From the NCBI RefSeq assembly GCF_900109775.1, contig NZ_FOAX01000004.1, positions 359,412-423,411 of the forward strand: a stretch of DNA of 64,000 nt, in the 5' to 3' direction. The notes below the pieces were generated by a model, which ran no database searches, was not told the origin of the DNA, and worked only from the letters and a program-made list of their open reading frames with translations. Shown piece by piece: positions 38,463-46,440 of this stretch (its first letter is position 1; each line of letters begins with the position of its first letter). This DNA comes from Pseudoxanthomonas sp. GM95. GTDB taxonomy: Bacteria; Pseudomonadota; Gammaproteobacteria; Xanthomonadales; Xanthomonadaceae. The position numbers and the translations under genes are program-made.

Positions 38463-39482
38463 TCAGAACGCGTGGTCGAAGCCCACTTCGCCCTGCACGC
38501 CGACCTGGTAAGACGACACGCGGCGCTCGAAGAAGTTGGTCAGCTCCTGCACGTCCTGCAGTTCCATGAAGGGCAGCGGATTGCGCACGTTGTACTTGCG
38601 CTCCATGCCCAGCTTGGCGAAGTGGTTGTCGGCGCAGTGCTGCAGGTACTGGCGCATGTCGCGGGTGGAGATGCCGGCCACGCCGCCGGACAGCACGTCC
38701 TCGGCGAACTGCAGCTCGCACTCGATCGCCTCTTCCAGCATCGCGTAGACCTGCTGCTTCATTTCATCGTCGAACAGGTCCGGCTCTTCCTCGCGGACCA
38801 CGCGCACGCCTTCGAAGGCGAAATTCATGTGGCAGCTTTCGTCGCGGAACACCCAGTTGGTGCCCGAGGCCAGGCCCGGCAGCAGGCCACGCGAGCGGAA
38901 GTAGTACACATAGGCAAACGCTGCGAAGAAGAACAGCCCTTCGATGCACGCGGCGAAACAGATCTGGTTGAGCAGGAACTGGCGGCGATGCGCGCGCGTT
39001 TCCAGGCGGCTCAAGTCCTGGATGGTGTCCATCCACTTGAAGCAGAACTCGGCCTTCTTCTTGATCGACGGGATGTTCTCCACCGCGGCAAACGCCTTGA
39101 TGCGCTCGCCCGGGTCCGGCAGATAGTTGTCCAGCAGGGTCAGGTAGAACTGCACGTGCAGCGCTTCTTCGTAGAGCTGGCGCGACAAATACATGCGCGC
39201 TTCGGGCGCGTTGATGTGCTGGTACAGGTTGAGCACCAGGTTGTTGGACACGATCGAATCGCCGGTGGCGAAGAAGGCGACCAGCCGGTGGATCAGGTGG
39301 CGGTCGGCCGGCGACATCTTGGTGTGCAGATCGGTGATGTCGATCTGGAAGTTGATCTCGTCCACCGTCCAGCTGTTCTTGATGGCGTCGCGGTACATGT
39401 CATAGAACTGCGGATAGCGCATCGGGCGCAGGGTCAGTTCAAAACCGGGATCGAGCAGCATCTGGCGGGGTTGGGCGGACAT
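38463..39482 (-). CDS. nrdB: Ribonucleotide reductase class Ia, beta subunit
   Basis: 339 residues. Diiron ligands are visible as Asp in 'ATGDSIV', Glu and His in 'YEEALHVQFY', Glu in 'CIEGLFFFA', and Glu with His in 'DESCHMNF'. The Tyr four residues after the first His (HVQFY) is the radical Tyr. With NrdA it reduces ribonucleoside diphosphates to deoxy forms in an oxygen-dependent reaction. It lies 176 nt downstream of nrdA on the same strand, separated by a repeat-bearing spacer, so it likely shares the cobalamin-riboswitch-controlled transcript. Confidence 0.96.
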   Translation of the reverse strand: MSAQPRQMLLDPGFELTLRPMRYPQFYDMYRDAIKNSWTVDEINFQIDITDLHTKMSPADRHLIHRLVAFFATGDSIVSNNLVLNLYQHINAPEARMYLSRQLYEEALHVQFYLTLLDNYLPDPGERIKAFAAVENIPSIKKKAEFCFKWMDTIQDLSRLETRAHRRQFLLNQICFAACIEGLFFFAAFAYVYYFRSRGLLPGLASGTNWVFRDESCHMNFAFEGVRVVREEEPDLFDDEMKQQVYAMLEEAIECELQFAEDVLSGGVAGISTRDMRQYLQHCADNHFAKLGMERKYNVRNPLPFMELQDVQELTNFFERRVSSYQVGVQGEVGFDHAF

Positions 39483-39505
39483 GGGTTTCTCGCTGTTGAT
39501 TCTGT

Positions 39506-39526
39506 CCTTCTCTCTTCGGGAGAAGG
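39506..39526. repeat. Short palindromic repeat in nrdA-nrdB spacer
   Basis: CCTTCTC and GAGAAGG form a 7-bp stem, followed by GTGCCCGAAGGGCGGAT. This block resembles a common intergenic palindrome of Xanthomonadaceae. Confidence 0.5.
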
Positions 39527-39610
39527 TGCCCGAAGGGCGGATATCGGAGCCGCATACCTGCGGCGGAGGTTCGGCGAAGGCAATGCTGTCGGAGCCATCA
39601 ACGACTCCGC

Positions 39611-39653
39611 CACACCCTCACCCCAACCCCTCTCCCACTGGGAGAGGGGCTTT
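39611..39653. repeat. CCCTCACCCCAACCCCTCTCCC-type intergenic repeat in nrdA-nrdB spacer
   Basis: A CCCCTCTCCCA/TGGGAGAGGGG inverted repeat at 39627-39649 with the flanking CTCACCCCAACC. This element is widespread between genes in Xanthomonas and relatives. It begins a few nt after the nrdA stop. Confidence 0.6.
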
Positions 39654-39658
39654 ACGCA

Positions 39659-42082
39659 TTACTGGCAGGCTTCGCAGGCTTCCGGGTTTTCCAGCGAGCA
39701 GCTCACCGCTTCGGTCGGGGTGAACGCCGGCTTCGGGGCGGGGGCTTCGCTGGCGCCGTGGCTGATGGTGGCCTTGGCGATGCGGGTGGCCGGACGCGAA
39801 CGCAGGTAGTAGGTGGTCTTGATGCCCTGCTTCCACGCGTACATGTACATGGATGACAGCGCGCCGATGTTCGGGCTTTCCATGAACAGGTTGAGCGAGG
39901 CCGACTGGTCGATGAAGGCGCCACGGCCGGCGGCCATGTCGATCAGCGAACGCATCGGGATTTCCCAGGTGGTGCGATAGATCTGGCGCAGCGTCTCGGG
40001 GATCTGGGCGATGCCCTGGATCGAGCCTTCGGCCATCTTGATGGCGTCGCGCATTTCCGGCGTCCACTGGCCGAGCTTCTTCAGCTCGTCCACCAGGTAG
40101 CGGTTGATCTGCAGGAAGTCACCCGACAGCGTCTCGCGCTTGAACAGGTTGGACACCTGCGGCTCCACGCACTCATAGCAGCCGGCGATCGAAGCGATGG
40201 TCGCGGTCGGGGCGATGGCGATCAGCAGCGAGTTGCGCAGGCCGTGCTGCTTGATGCGCTCGCGCAGGGCGTCCCAGCGCGCGGCGTCTTCAGGCACCAC
40301 GTTCCAGGCATCGAACTGCAGCTCGCCGTTGGCCGCGCGGGTGTCGGCGAAGGACGGATGCTTGCCACGTTCCTGGGCCAGTTCGCACGAGGTTTCCAGC
40401 GCGTGGAAGTAGATGGTCTCGGCGATCTTGTTGGAGATCGCACGCGCCTCGGCGCTGTCGAAGGCCAGGCGCTTCTTGAAGAACACATCCTGCAGGCCCA
40501 TGCAGCCCAGGCCGACCGGACGCCAGCGCAGGTTGCCGCGACGCGCGGTTTCGATCGGGTAGAAGTTCAGGTCGATCACGCGGTCCAGCTGGCGCACGGC
40601 CAGGCGCACGGTCTCGGCCAGCTTGTCGAAATCGAAATCGCCGTGCGCGTCGAAATGACGGCCCAGGTTGATCGAGCCCAGGTTGCACACCGCGGTTTCA
40701 TCGTTGGAGGTGACCTCCAGGATCTCGGTGCACAGGTTGGACAGGTGGATCACGTTGCCGGCGCGCAGGGTCTGGTTGCTGGCGACGTTGCACTTGTCCT
40801 TGAACGTCATCCAGCCGTTGCCGGTCTCGGCCAGGGTGCGCATCATGCGGGCGTAGAGCTTGCGCGCCGGAATGGTCTTGGTCGCCTTGCCCTGTGCTTC
40901 GGCTTGGGTGTAGGCGCGCTCGAAAGCCTCGCCGTACAGGTCGGTCAGTTCCGGGGTGGCCTTGGGGTCGAACATCGACCACTCGGCGTCGGCCTCGACC
41001 CGCTTCATGAACAGGTCCGGCACCCAGTTGGCCAGGTTGAGGTTGTGGGTGCGGCGCGCGTCGTCACCGGCGTTGTCGCGCAGCTCAAGGAAGTCTTCCA
41101 GGTCGGCGTGCCAGGTTTCCAGGTACACGCAGGCCGCGCCCTTGCGCTTGCCGCCCTGGTTGACCGCGGCGACCGAGGAATCGAGCGTCTTCAGCCACGG
41201 CACGATGCCGTTGGAGTGGCCGTTGGTCGACTTGATCAGCGAGCCGCGCGCACGCACGCGGGTGTAGCTGACGCCGATGCCGCCGGAGAACTTGGACAGC
41301 TGGGCGATGTCGCCGTACTTGGAGTAGATCGACTCCAGCGAGTCCTGCGGCGAGTCCAGCAGGAAGCAGCTGGACAGCTGCTCGTGCGTGGTGCCGGAGT
41401 TGAACAGCGTCGGCGAGGACGGCAGGTAGTCCAGGTTGCCCATGCGCTGGTACAGCGCCAGGGCTTCAGGCACGTCTTCGGAGAGCGCGCTGGCGATGCG
41501 CAGGAAGAACTGCTGCGGGGTCTCGATCACCTTGCGGGTGTGCGGATGGCGCAGCAGGTAGCGGTCGTACAGGGTGCGCAGGCCGAAGTATTCGAACTGC
41601 ATGTCCAGGTTGATGTCGATCGCATCGTTGAGCTTGCGCGCATTGGTCTGCACGAAGTTCAGCAGGCGGTCGTTGATCAGGCCGACCTCGTGGCCGCGGC
41701 CGATGGACTGCGAGAAGGCGTGGATCTCCTGGCCGGAGACTTCCTTGGCGATGAAGTTGGCCAGCAGGCGCGCGGCCAGGCGGCCGTATTCGGGTTCTTC
41801 GCCGATCAGCAGGGCGGCGGTGCGGATGGACAGTTCGTCCAGTTCCTGGGTGGTGGCGCCGTCATACAGACCAGAGATGGTGCGGGTGGCCACGCGCATC
41901 GGATCGACCGCGTGCAGGCCCTCGGCGCAGCGCTGGATGGCGCGCACGATCTTGTTCAGGTCCACGGCCTCGCTGCCGCCGTTGCGCTTCTTCACGCGCA
42001 TCGCGGTGGCGGTGGGCGGCGGAGTCAGCAGGAATTCTGCGTCGGCCGGGCGCGCTGCCACGGCGGTATCGGTCTGGGTCAC
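39659..42082 (-). CDS. nrdA: Ribonucleotide reductase class Ia, alpha subunit
   Basis: 807 residues. An ATP-cone (about 25-115) precedes the ten-stranded barrel. Catalytic residues are seen in 'LSSCFLLDS' (first redox Cys), 'NLCTEILEV' (thiyl-radical Cys with nearby Glu), 'VCNLGSINL' (second redox Cys) and the C-terminal 'CEACQ' shuttle pair; the paired Tyr of the radical path appear in 'TTYYLRSR'. Start: the GTG at 42082 has GGAGA nine nt upstream. The in-frame GTG at 42109 has no spacing for a ribosome site, and an out-of-frame ATG at 42098 must be skipped. The leader carries a cobalamin riboswitch. Confidence 0.94.
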   Translation of the reverse strand: MTQTDTAVAARPADAEFLLTPPPTATAMRVKKRNGGSEAVDLNKIVRAIQRCAEGLHAVDPMRVATRTISGLYDGATTQELDELSIRTAALLIGEEPEYGRLAARLLANFIAKEVSGQEIHAFSQSIGRGHEVGLINDRLLNFVQTNARKLNDAIDINLDMQFEYFGLRTLYDRYLLRHPHTRKVIETPQQFFLRIASALSEDVPEALALYQRMGNLDYLPSSPTLFNSGTTHEQLSSCFLLDSPQDSLESIYSKYGDIAQLSKFSGGIGVSYTRVRARGSLIKSTNGHSNGIVPWLKTLDSSVAAVNQGGKRKGAACVYLETWHADLEDFLELRDNAGDDARRTHNLNLANWVPDLFMKRVEADAEWSMFDPKATPELTDLYGEAFERAYTQAEAQGKATKTIPARKLYARMMRTLAETGNGWMTFKDKCNVASNQTLRAGNVIHLSNLCTEILEVTSNDETAVCNLGSINLGRHFDAHGDFDFDKLAETVRLAVRQLDRVIDLNFYPIETARRGNLRWRPVGLGCMGLQDVFFKKRLAFDSAEARAISNKIAETIYFHALETSCELAQERGKHPSFADTRAANGELQFDAWNVVPEDAARWDALRERIKQHGLRNSLLIAIAPTATIASIAGCYECVEPQVSNLFKRETLSGDFLQINRYLVDELKKLGQWTPEMRDAIKMAEGSIQGIAQIPETLRQIYRTTWEIPMRSLIDMAAGRGAFIDQSASLNLFMESPNIGALSSMYMYAWKQGIKTTYYLRSRPATRIAKATISHGASEAPAPKPAFTPTEAVSCSLENPEACEACQ

Positions 42083-42285
42083 GGTGTTGGGTCTCCATGC
42101 GTGATGCACCTCCCGCGCCTGTCCCTAAGAAGGCGTGGAACGGCGTTGGATTCGAAGTGTGGAAAGGCGGCGTCGCAACAGTCGCGACGCGCGGACGGGC
42201 CGGCGGCGACTCGATGCTTCACCAGCCAATCCCCCCTTCGGAGATTCCGCGGCCGGCACCGCGCGATGTGCTTGCGCGCGGTTGT

Positions 42286-42480
42286 CGGCAGGTCTTCGGG
42301 CTCATGGGCACGAAGGCAGCGCCTTCTCCTCCTCCGCCGCTTCCCGGGCCGTGGGGACCCAGTGCTGGTGTGACGGATTCGTTCCCAATTACCGCTGCGG
42401 GGCAGCGTCGGAGTTGGCCTGCACAGGCCGCACCGACTTCCCTTTTCATCCGCGACGAGCAAGCCCGCGGAACCGACGAC
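42286..42480 (-). ncRNA. Cobalamin (AdoCbl) riboswitch upstream of nrdA
   Basis: On the minus strand the class hallmarks appear in order: GGGAAGTCGGTG near 42440, then the B12-box-like 'GCTGCCCCGCAGCGGTAA' region near 42390-42408, and the closing 'GAGCCCGAAGACCTGCC' at 42286-42302. It lies in the 5' leader of nrdA, about 200 nt before the start. Binding of adenosylcobalamin should lower nrdAB expression. Recognised by motif, boundaries approximate. Confidence 0.9.
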
Positions 42481-42484
42481 CCCC

Positions 42485-42513
42485 AAGATAGTGGGGTCAC
42501 CTGGCCCCGTCAA
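42485..42513 (-). promoter_or_regulatory. Sigma70-type promoter of nrdAB
   Basis: On the minus strand TTGACG (42508-42513) and TATCTT (42485-42490) are 17 nt apart and sit just upstream of the cobalamin riboswitch, as a promoter for the leader should. Confidence 0.6.
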
Positions 42514-42709
42514 CGCTAAATGTAGGGCGATTTTTGGAACCCAGCGATGACAGGCGTTTCACGGGTTTGGCCCGTGGAGCATGGCCGCAGGCGTTGCCAC
42601 GCCCTGCCCTGTTGACGCGCTGTAGCCGGCTGGTGTCCGATCGTGGGCAGGCACCTTCCGCTTCACCGGCGGCGACGGCACCCATCGCGCCGCACGCGCG
42701 TCCCGTCCC

Positions 42710-43642
42710 ATGAAGAGCTTGCCCATGCACGACAACACCTTTTCCCCCGGTCATTCCGCCTTGCGCCGCGCCGCGCCGTTCCTGCTGGCGGCGCTCGCTG
42801 CGCTGCTTGGTGCGTGGCTGGTGCAGGCCGTGGCCGTGCACTGGCACGCCCAGCCCGGGCTGCGCCAGGCGATGCGCGATGGGCTGATCTGCGCCGGCGC
42901 CACTGCGCTGGGCGCGCTGCCGGTGCTGGCCGTGCGCCGGCTACCGCAGCGCCTGGCCGACTGCCTGATGGGCTTCGGCGCGGGCGTGATGCTGGCGGCC
43001 ACGGCCTTCTCGCTGATCGTGCCGGGGCTGCAGGCGGCCAAGGACCAGGGCTTCGGCGGCCTGCAGGCCGGCTGTGTCATCAGCGTGGGCATCTGCCTGG
43101 GCGTGGGCATGATGTTGCTGATGGACCGCGCGGTGCCGCACGCGCACCTGGACCAGGAGGGCCACACCACCCGGCGCGTTCCCGGCCAGCTGGCCGAATG
43201 GCTGCCGCCGCAGGTGATGCTGTTCGTCCTGGCCATCACCCTGCACAACATCCCCGAAGGCATGGCCGTGGGCGTGGCCTCTGGTTCGGGCATGGCCAAT
43301 GCCACGCCCTTCAGCCTGGCCATCGCACTGCAGGACATTCCCGAAGGGCTGGTGATCGCCCTGTCGCTGGCCACAGCGGGCGTGAAGCGCAGCCGCGCGG
43401 TGCTGATCGGCGTGCTCTCGGGCCTGGTCGAACCGGTCGGCGCCCTGGTCGCGGCCTTGGCCGTCGGCGCGTTCTCCACCCTGCTGCCGTGGGGCCTGGC
43501 CTTTGCCGCCGGGGCGATGCTGTTCGCCGTCAGCCACGAGGTCATCCCCGAGTCGCACCGCAACGGCCACGAGACCTCGGCCACCATCGGTCTGACCCTG
43601 GGCTTCTGCCTGATGATGGTGATGGATACCGGTTTGGGTTGA
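42710..43642 (+). CDS. ZIP-family divalent metal transporter
   Basis: 310 residues with eight predicted membrane helices. The ZIP metal-binding helices 4 and 5 read 'HNIPEGMAVGVA' and 'ALQDIPEGLVIALS'. A cytoplasmic His-containing loop ('RAVPHAHLDQEGH') lies between helices 3 and 4. Members such as ZupT import Zn2+, Fe2+ or Mn2+. The start is uncertain between ATG 42710 and ATG 42725; the latter has an AAGAG about 9 nt upstream. Single gene, divergent from nrdA and convergent with the hydroxylase gene 10 nt away. I saw no Zur-like operator in the 180 nt upstream. Confidence 0.88.
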   Translation: MKSLPMHDNTFSPGHSALRRAAPFLLAALAALLGAWLVQAVAVHWHAQPGLRQAMRDGLICAGATALGALPVLAVRRLPQRLADCLMGFGAGVMLAATAFSLIVPGLQAAKDQGFGGLQAGCVISVGICLGVGMMLLMDRAVPHAHLDQEGHTTRRVPGQLAEWLPPQVMLFVLAITLHNIPEGMAVGVASGSGMANATPFSLAIALQDIPEGLVIALSLATAGVKRSRAVLIGVLSGLVEPVGALVAALAVGAFSTLLPWGLAFAAGAMLFAVSHEVIPESHRNGHETSATIGLTLGFCLMMVMDTGLG

Positions 43643-43652
43643 AGGCCGCGCG

Positions 43653-44495
43653 TCAGCCGGGCCTGTAACCCGGCGGGCCGAAGACGGTCAGCCACACCTG
43701 CTTCGGCGAACGCGCGCGGCGCAGGTCAGCACACATCCCGATCCAGCCGTGGAAGGCGATCCGCACCGGGTTGTAGCTGCGGATCGGTTCGACCAGGCCG
43801 TAGCGGATCGGCACGCCGGGCAGTTCATGGCGGAAGGTGCCGAACAGGCGATCAAACACGATCAGCACGCCGCCGTAGTTGCAGTCCAGATACTCGGGAT
43901 TGCTGCCGTGGTGCACGCGATGGTGCGCAGGCGTGTTGAAGGTCCATTCGAACCAGCGCGGCAGCGTGCCGATCAGCTCGGTGTGCAGCCAGAACTGGTA
44001 GGTCAGGTTGAGCGCCAGCGCGCCGACCACCATCGGCACCGGAAAGCCCAGCCACACCAGCGGCGCGAAGCACACCGCCGCCGCGGTGATCTGCCCGGTC
44101 CAGCCCAAGCGGTACGCCGAGGCCAGCGTGTACTGATTGGGCGAGTGATGCACCGAATGGTTCAACCAGAACCAGCGCACGCGATGGTCGGCGCGATGCA
44201 TCACGTAGTAGCACAGCTCCACGCCGAAGAAGAGCGCGATCCATTGCCACCACGCGTCCATCGACAGCGTGGTGATCCGCCACTGGGCAACGCCGTACAG
44301 CAGCACCGCGACCAGGCCGCCCTGCAGCACGCGGTTGACCACGCCACGCACCAGCGCATCGGCCAGCGAGGCCCAATAGGCCTTCCAGTCATAGGCGTGT
44401 CCACGACGCAGGCGCAGCCAGGCTTCAATCGCGGCCAGCAGCGGCAACACCAGGGGGATGATCAGCAACCAGGGCTGGGGAACCAGGCTCAGCAT
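43653..44495 (-). CDS. Sterol desaturase / fatty acid hydroxylase superfamily protein
   Basis: 280 residues with four or five membrane helices. The eight-histidine diiron site is visible as 'HRADH', 'HSVHHS' and 'HRVHHG', with a further His in 'FWLHTELIG'. Members hydroxylate or desaturate lipids at the membrane; bacterial substrates include ornithine lipids, hopanoids and carotenoids, and none can be assigned here. Start ATG at 44495 begins directly at the first helix. Convergent with the ZIP transporter gene. Confidence 0.88.
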   Translation of the reverse strand: MLSLVPQPWLLIIPLVLPLLAAIEAWLRLRRGHAYDWKAYWASLADALVRGVVNRVLQGGLVAVLLYGVAQWRITTLSMDAWWQWIALFFGVELCYYVMHRADHRVRWFWLNHSVHHSPNQYTLASAYRLGWTGQITAAAVCFAPLVWLGFPVPMVVGALALNLTYQFWLHTELIGTLPRWFEWTFNTPAHHRVHHGSNPEYLDCNYGGVLIVFDRLFGTFRHELPGVPIRYGLVEPIRSYNPVRIAFHGWIGMCADLRRARSPKQVWLTVFGPPGYRPG

Positions 44496-44549
44496 GACGC
44501 GGACTCGGGAAACGGATGAGGGGCGCGCGTCCCTGCGCGGATGCAGCGT

Positions 44550-44840
44550 TTACTGGCCGGCCTGGCGCTGCTTGAGCTGCTGGCCGACCGCCTGCAGTTC
44601 GGCCCTGGACAGACGGCCGTCCTTGTCGGTGTCGATGCGATCAAAGCCACGCTTGAGCCGCGGCATGTCAGCTACTTCGCTGCGATCCAGATAGCCGTCG
44701 TGGTTGGCGTCGGCCTGGGCCAGGCGCTGGGCCACCTGCTCGGCGCTGGGCGCGGTCTGCGCCTGGGCTTGGGCCAGCACGGCGCCGGCGGTGAGCAGCG
44801 CGGCGAGCGCGGTGCGGGCGAGGAAGGATCTGGGTTTCAT
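44550..44840 (-). CDS. Secreted EF-hand calcium-binding protein
   Basis: 96 residues. Signal peptide about 1-28, then two EF-hand loops: 'DANHDGYLDRSE' and 'DTDKDGRLSRAE', both with all acidic positions of the canonical 12-residue loop. The Gln-rich C-terminus is short. It should bind Ca2+ in the periplasm; partner unknown. Start ATG at 44840 (MKPRSFL) gives a proper signal peptide; the ATG at 44852 adds only four residues. Confidence 0.85.
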   Translation of the reverse strand: MKPRSFLARTALAALLTAGAVLAQAQAQTAPSAEQVAQRLAQADANHDGYLDRSEVADMPRLKRGFDRIDTDKDGRLSRAELQAVGQQLKQRQAGQ

Positions 44841-44917
44841 CGGTGACTCCAATCAGGCACAACAAAAGGACGTCGTCGCGTGCTGGCCAAAGCGCGGGCA
44901 CGCGACGGCAGCGGCGA

Positions 44918-45541
44918 TCAGCGACAGGCGATCACCTCACCGGCCGCATTGGTGCAGGTGCCGCTATGGGTGAGCTGACCATTGCTGTAGTCGGTGCTGC
45001 CGACGTAACTGTTGCCGTTGGCGCCGGTCGCGGTGGTGTCGCGGCCACCCGAATAGCTGCCGTTGGCGTCTTTACTGAAACCACCATTGCTGTTGGCTGT
45101 GCCGCCGTTGGCGCCGGTGACCGATGCCTGGCGGCTGGCCTGCGCATTGCCCTGGCCATCGCGCGAGGCACTCGCGCTGCGGCTGGCGCTGTTGCCGTAC
45201 GCGCCCTGCACCTGGGCGCTGCGCGCGGCGCCGGCACTGCCGTCGGCGTTGCGATAAACGTCGGCCTGGTAGTTACCGCTGCGGCCGTAGGCGCCGCTTG
45301 CGCTGCCGGAGCGGCTGGCCGTGCCGTTGCCCGCGCCATCGGCGCTGACATCGCGGGCCCGCGCATAACTGCCGCGGATGCCGCTGCCGGAAGCGGCGGT
45401 ATGCGCCTGGCGGGCGCCATCGAGGTTGCTGGTCGAACGCGTGCGGCTGCGTTCGCGCGCACCAGCGTCATCGACGCAGGTGGCGCAGACCAGGGCGGCG
45501 GCCATCGCGGCCAGCACGGTGTTGCGAAGCGACATAGACAT
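44918..45541 (-). CDS. Secreted Ser/Gly/Ala/Asn-rich low-complexity protein
   Basis: 207 residues. A signal peptide (about 1-28) is followed by low-complexity sequence with recurring 'SASxSGAYGxSGN' and 'SRSASASRDGQGNAQ' blocks, and a C-terminal 'HSGTCTNAAGEVIACR' with two Cys that could form a disulfide. No family recognised. The composition recalls surface or filamentous low-complexity proteins of proteobacteria. Start ATG at 45541; an ATG two codons later is possible. It is divergent from ompR, so OmpR-EnvZ may control it, but no site was identified. Confidence 0.65.
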   Translation of the reverse strand: MSMSLRNTVLAAMAAALVCATCVDDAGARERSRTRSTSNLDGARQAHTAASGSGIRGSYARARDVSADGAGNGTASRSGSASGAYGRSGNYQADVYRNADGSAGAARSAQVQGAYGNSASRSASASRDGQGNAQASRQASVTGANGGTANSNGGFSKDANGSYSGGRDTTATGANGNSYVGSTDYSNGQLTHSGTCTNAAGEVIACR

Positions 45542-45711
45542 GGCAGGACACCTCGTATGGGAAGTCGCGCCCCGGGGGAAGCGCGGTGTGGCCATGCTGG
45601 ACCGTGCCAGCGCGCGAGGTGTTTCGGCCTTGCCAGCAACTGTGTCGAATCGGGTCCCGCGAAACATCTGCTTACAAAGCGCGTTGTCGCCACCCGCGGC
45701 GGGGCGCGATC

Positions 45712-46440
45712 ATGCGGGCCATGAACGAGATCACCGCCAAGCTGCTGCTGGTCGACGACGACGTGCGCCTGCGCGACCTGCTGCAGCGCTACCTGGAAGG
45801 CCAGGGCTTAGCGGTCAAGGGCGTGGGCGACGGCGCGCAGCTGCGCCAGGCGCTGGATCGCGGCCACTTTGATCTGATCGTGCTGGACCTGATGCTGCCC
45901 GGTGAAAGCGGCCTGGAGCTGTGCCGGCGCCTGCGCGGCCAGGGCGATAACACGCCCGTGGTGATGCTCACCGCCAAGGGCGATGAGATCGACCGCATCG
46001 TCGGCCTGGAGATCGGCGCCGACGATTACCTGCCCAAGCCGGTCAATCCGCGCGAGCTGCTGGCGCGGATCCGCTCGGTCCTGCGTCGCACCCAGGCGAT
46101 GCCCGGCGCGCCGCAGGCCGAGGGCGGCACGGTCGATTTCGGCCCGTGGCGGCTGGAGCTGGGCACGCGCCAGCTCAGCCGCGAGGGCGTGCCGGTGAAG
46201 CTGACCAGTGGTGAGTTCGCGGTGCTGGCGGTGCTGGTGCGGCATCCGCGCCAGCCGCTCTCGCGCGACCGGCTGATGAGCCTGGCGCGCGGGCGCGAGC
46301 ACGACGCCTTCGAACGCAGCATGGACGTGACCATCGCGCGCCTGCGCAAGTTGCTGGAAGACGATCCGCGCAATCCGGCCATCGTGCAGACGGTGTGGGG
46401 CGTGGGCTATGTGTTCGTGCCGCCGGACGCGCCGGCATGA
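45712..46440 (+). CDS. ompR: Osmolarity response regulator OmpR
   Basis: 242 residues, closely following E. coli OmpR: receiver with 'LLVDDDVRLRDLLQRYLEGQG' (phospho-acceptor Asp in 'VLDLMLPGESGL'), 'GADDYLPKPVNPRELLARI', and winged helix with 'LTSGEFAVLAVLVRHPRQPLSRD' and 'QTVWGVGYVFVPP'. With EnvZ it controls envelope genes, classically porins. The start is ATG 45712 or 45721; neither has a strong ribosome site. The stop overlaps envZ by 4 nt. Confidence 0.93.
   Translation: MRAMNEITAKLLLVDDDVRLRDLLQRYLEGQGLAVKGVGDGAQLRQALDRGHFDLIVLDLMLPGESGLELCRRLRGQGDNTPVVMLTAKGDEIDRIVGLEIGADDYLPKPVNPRELLARIRSVLRRTQAMPGAPQAEGGTVDFGPWRLELGTRQLSREGVPVKLTSGEFAVLAVLVRHPRQPLSRDRLMSLARGREHDAFERSMDVTIARLRKLLEDDPRNPAIVQTVWGVGYVFVPPDAPA

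Noticed and set aside
42485..42530. Possible NrdR boxes before nrdA
   Set aside because: The GC-rich inverted repeat here does not resemble the A/T-rich NrdR consensus.
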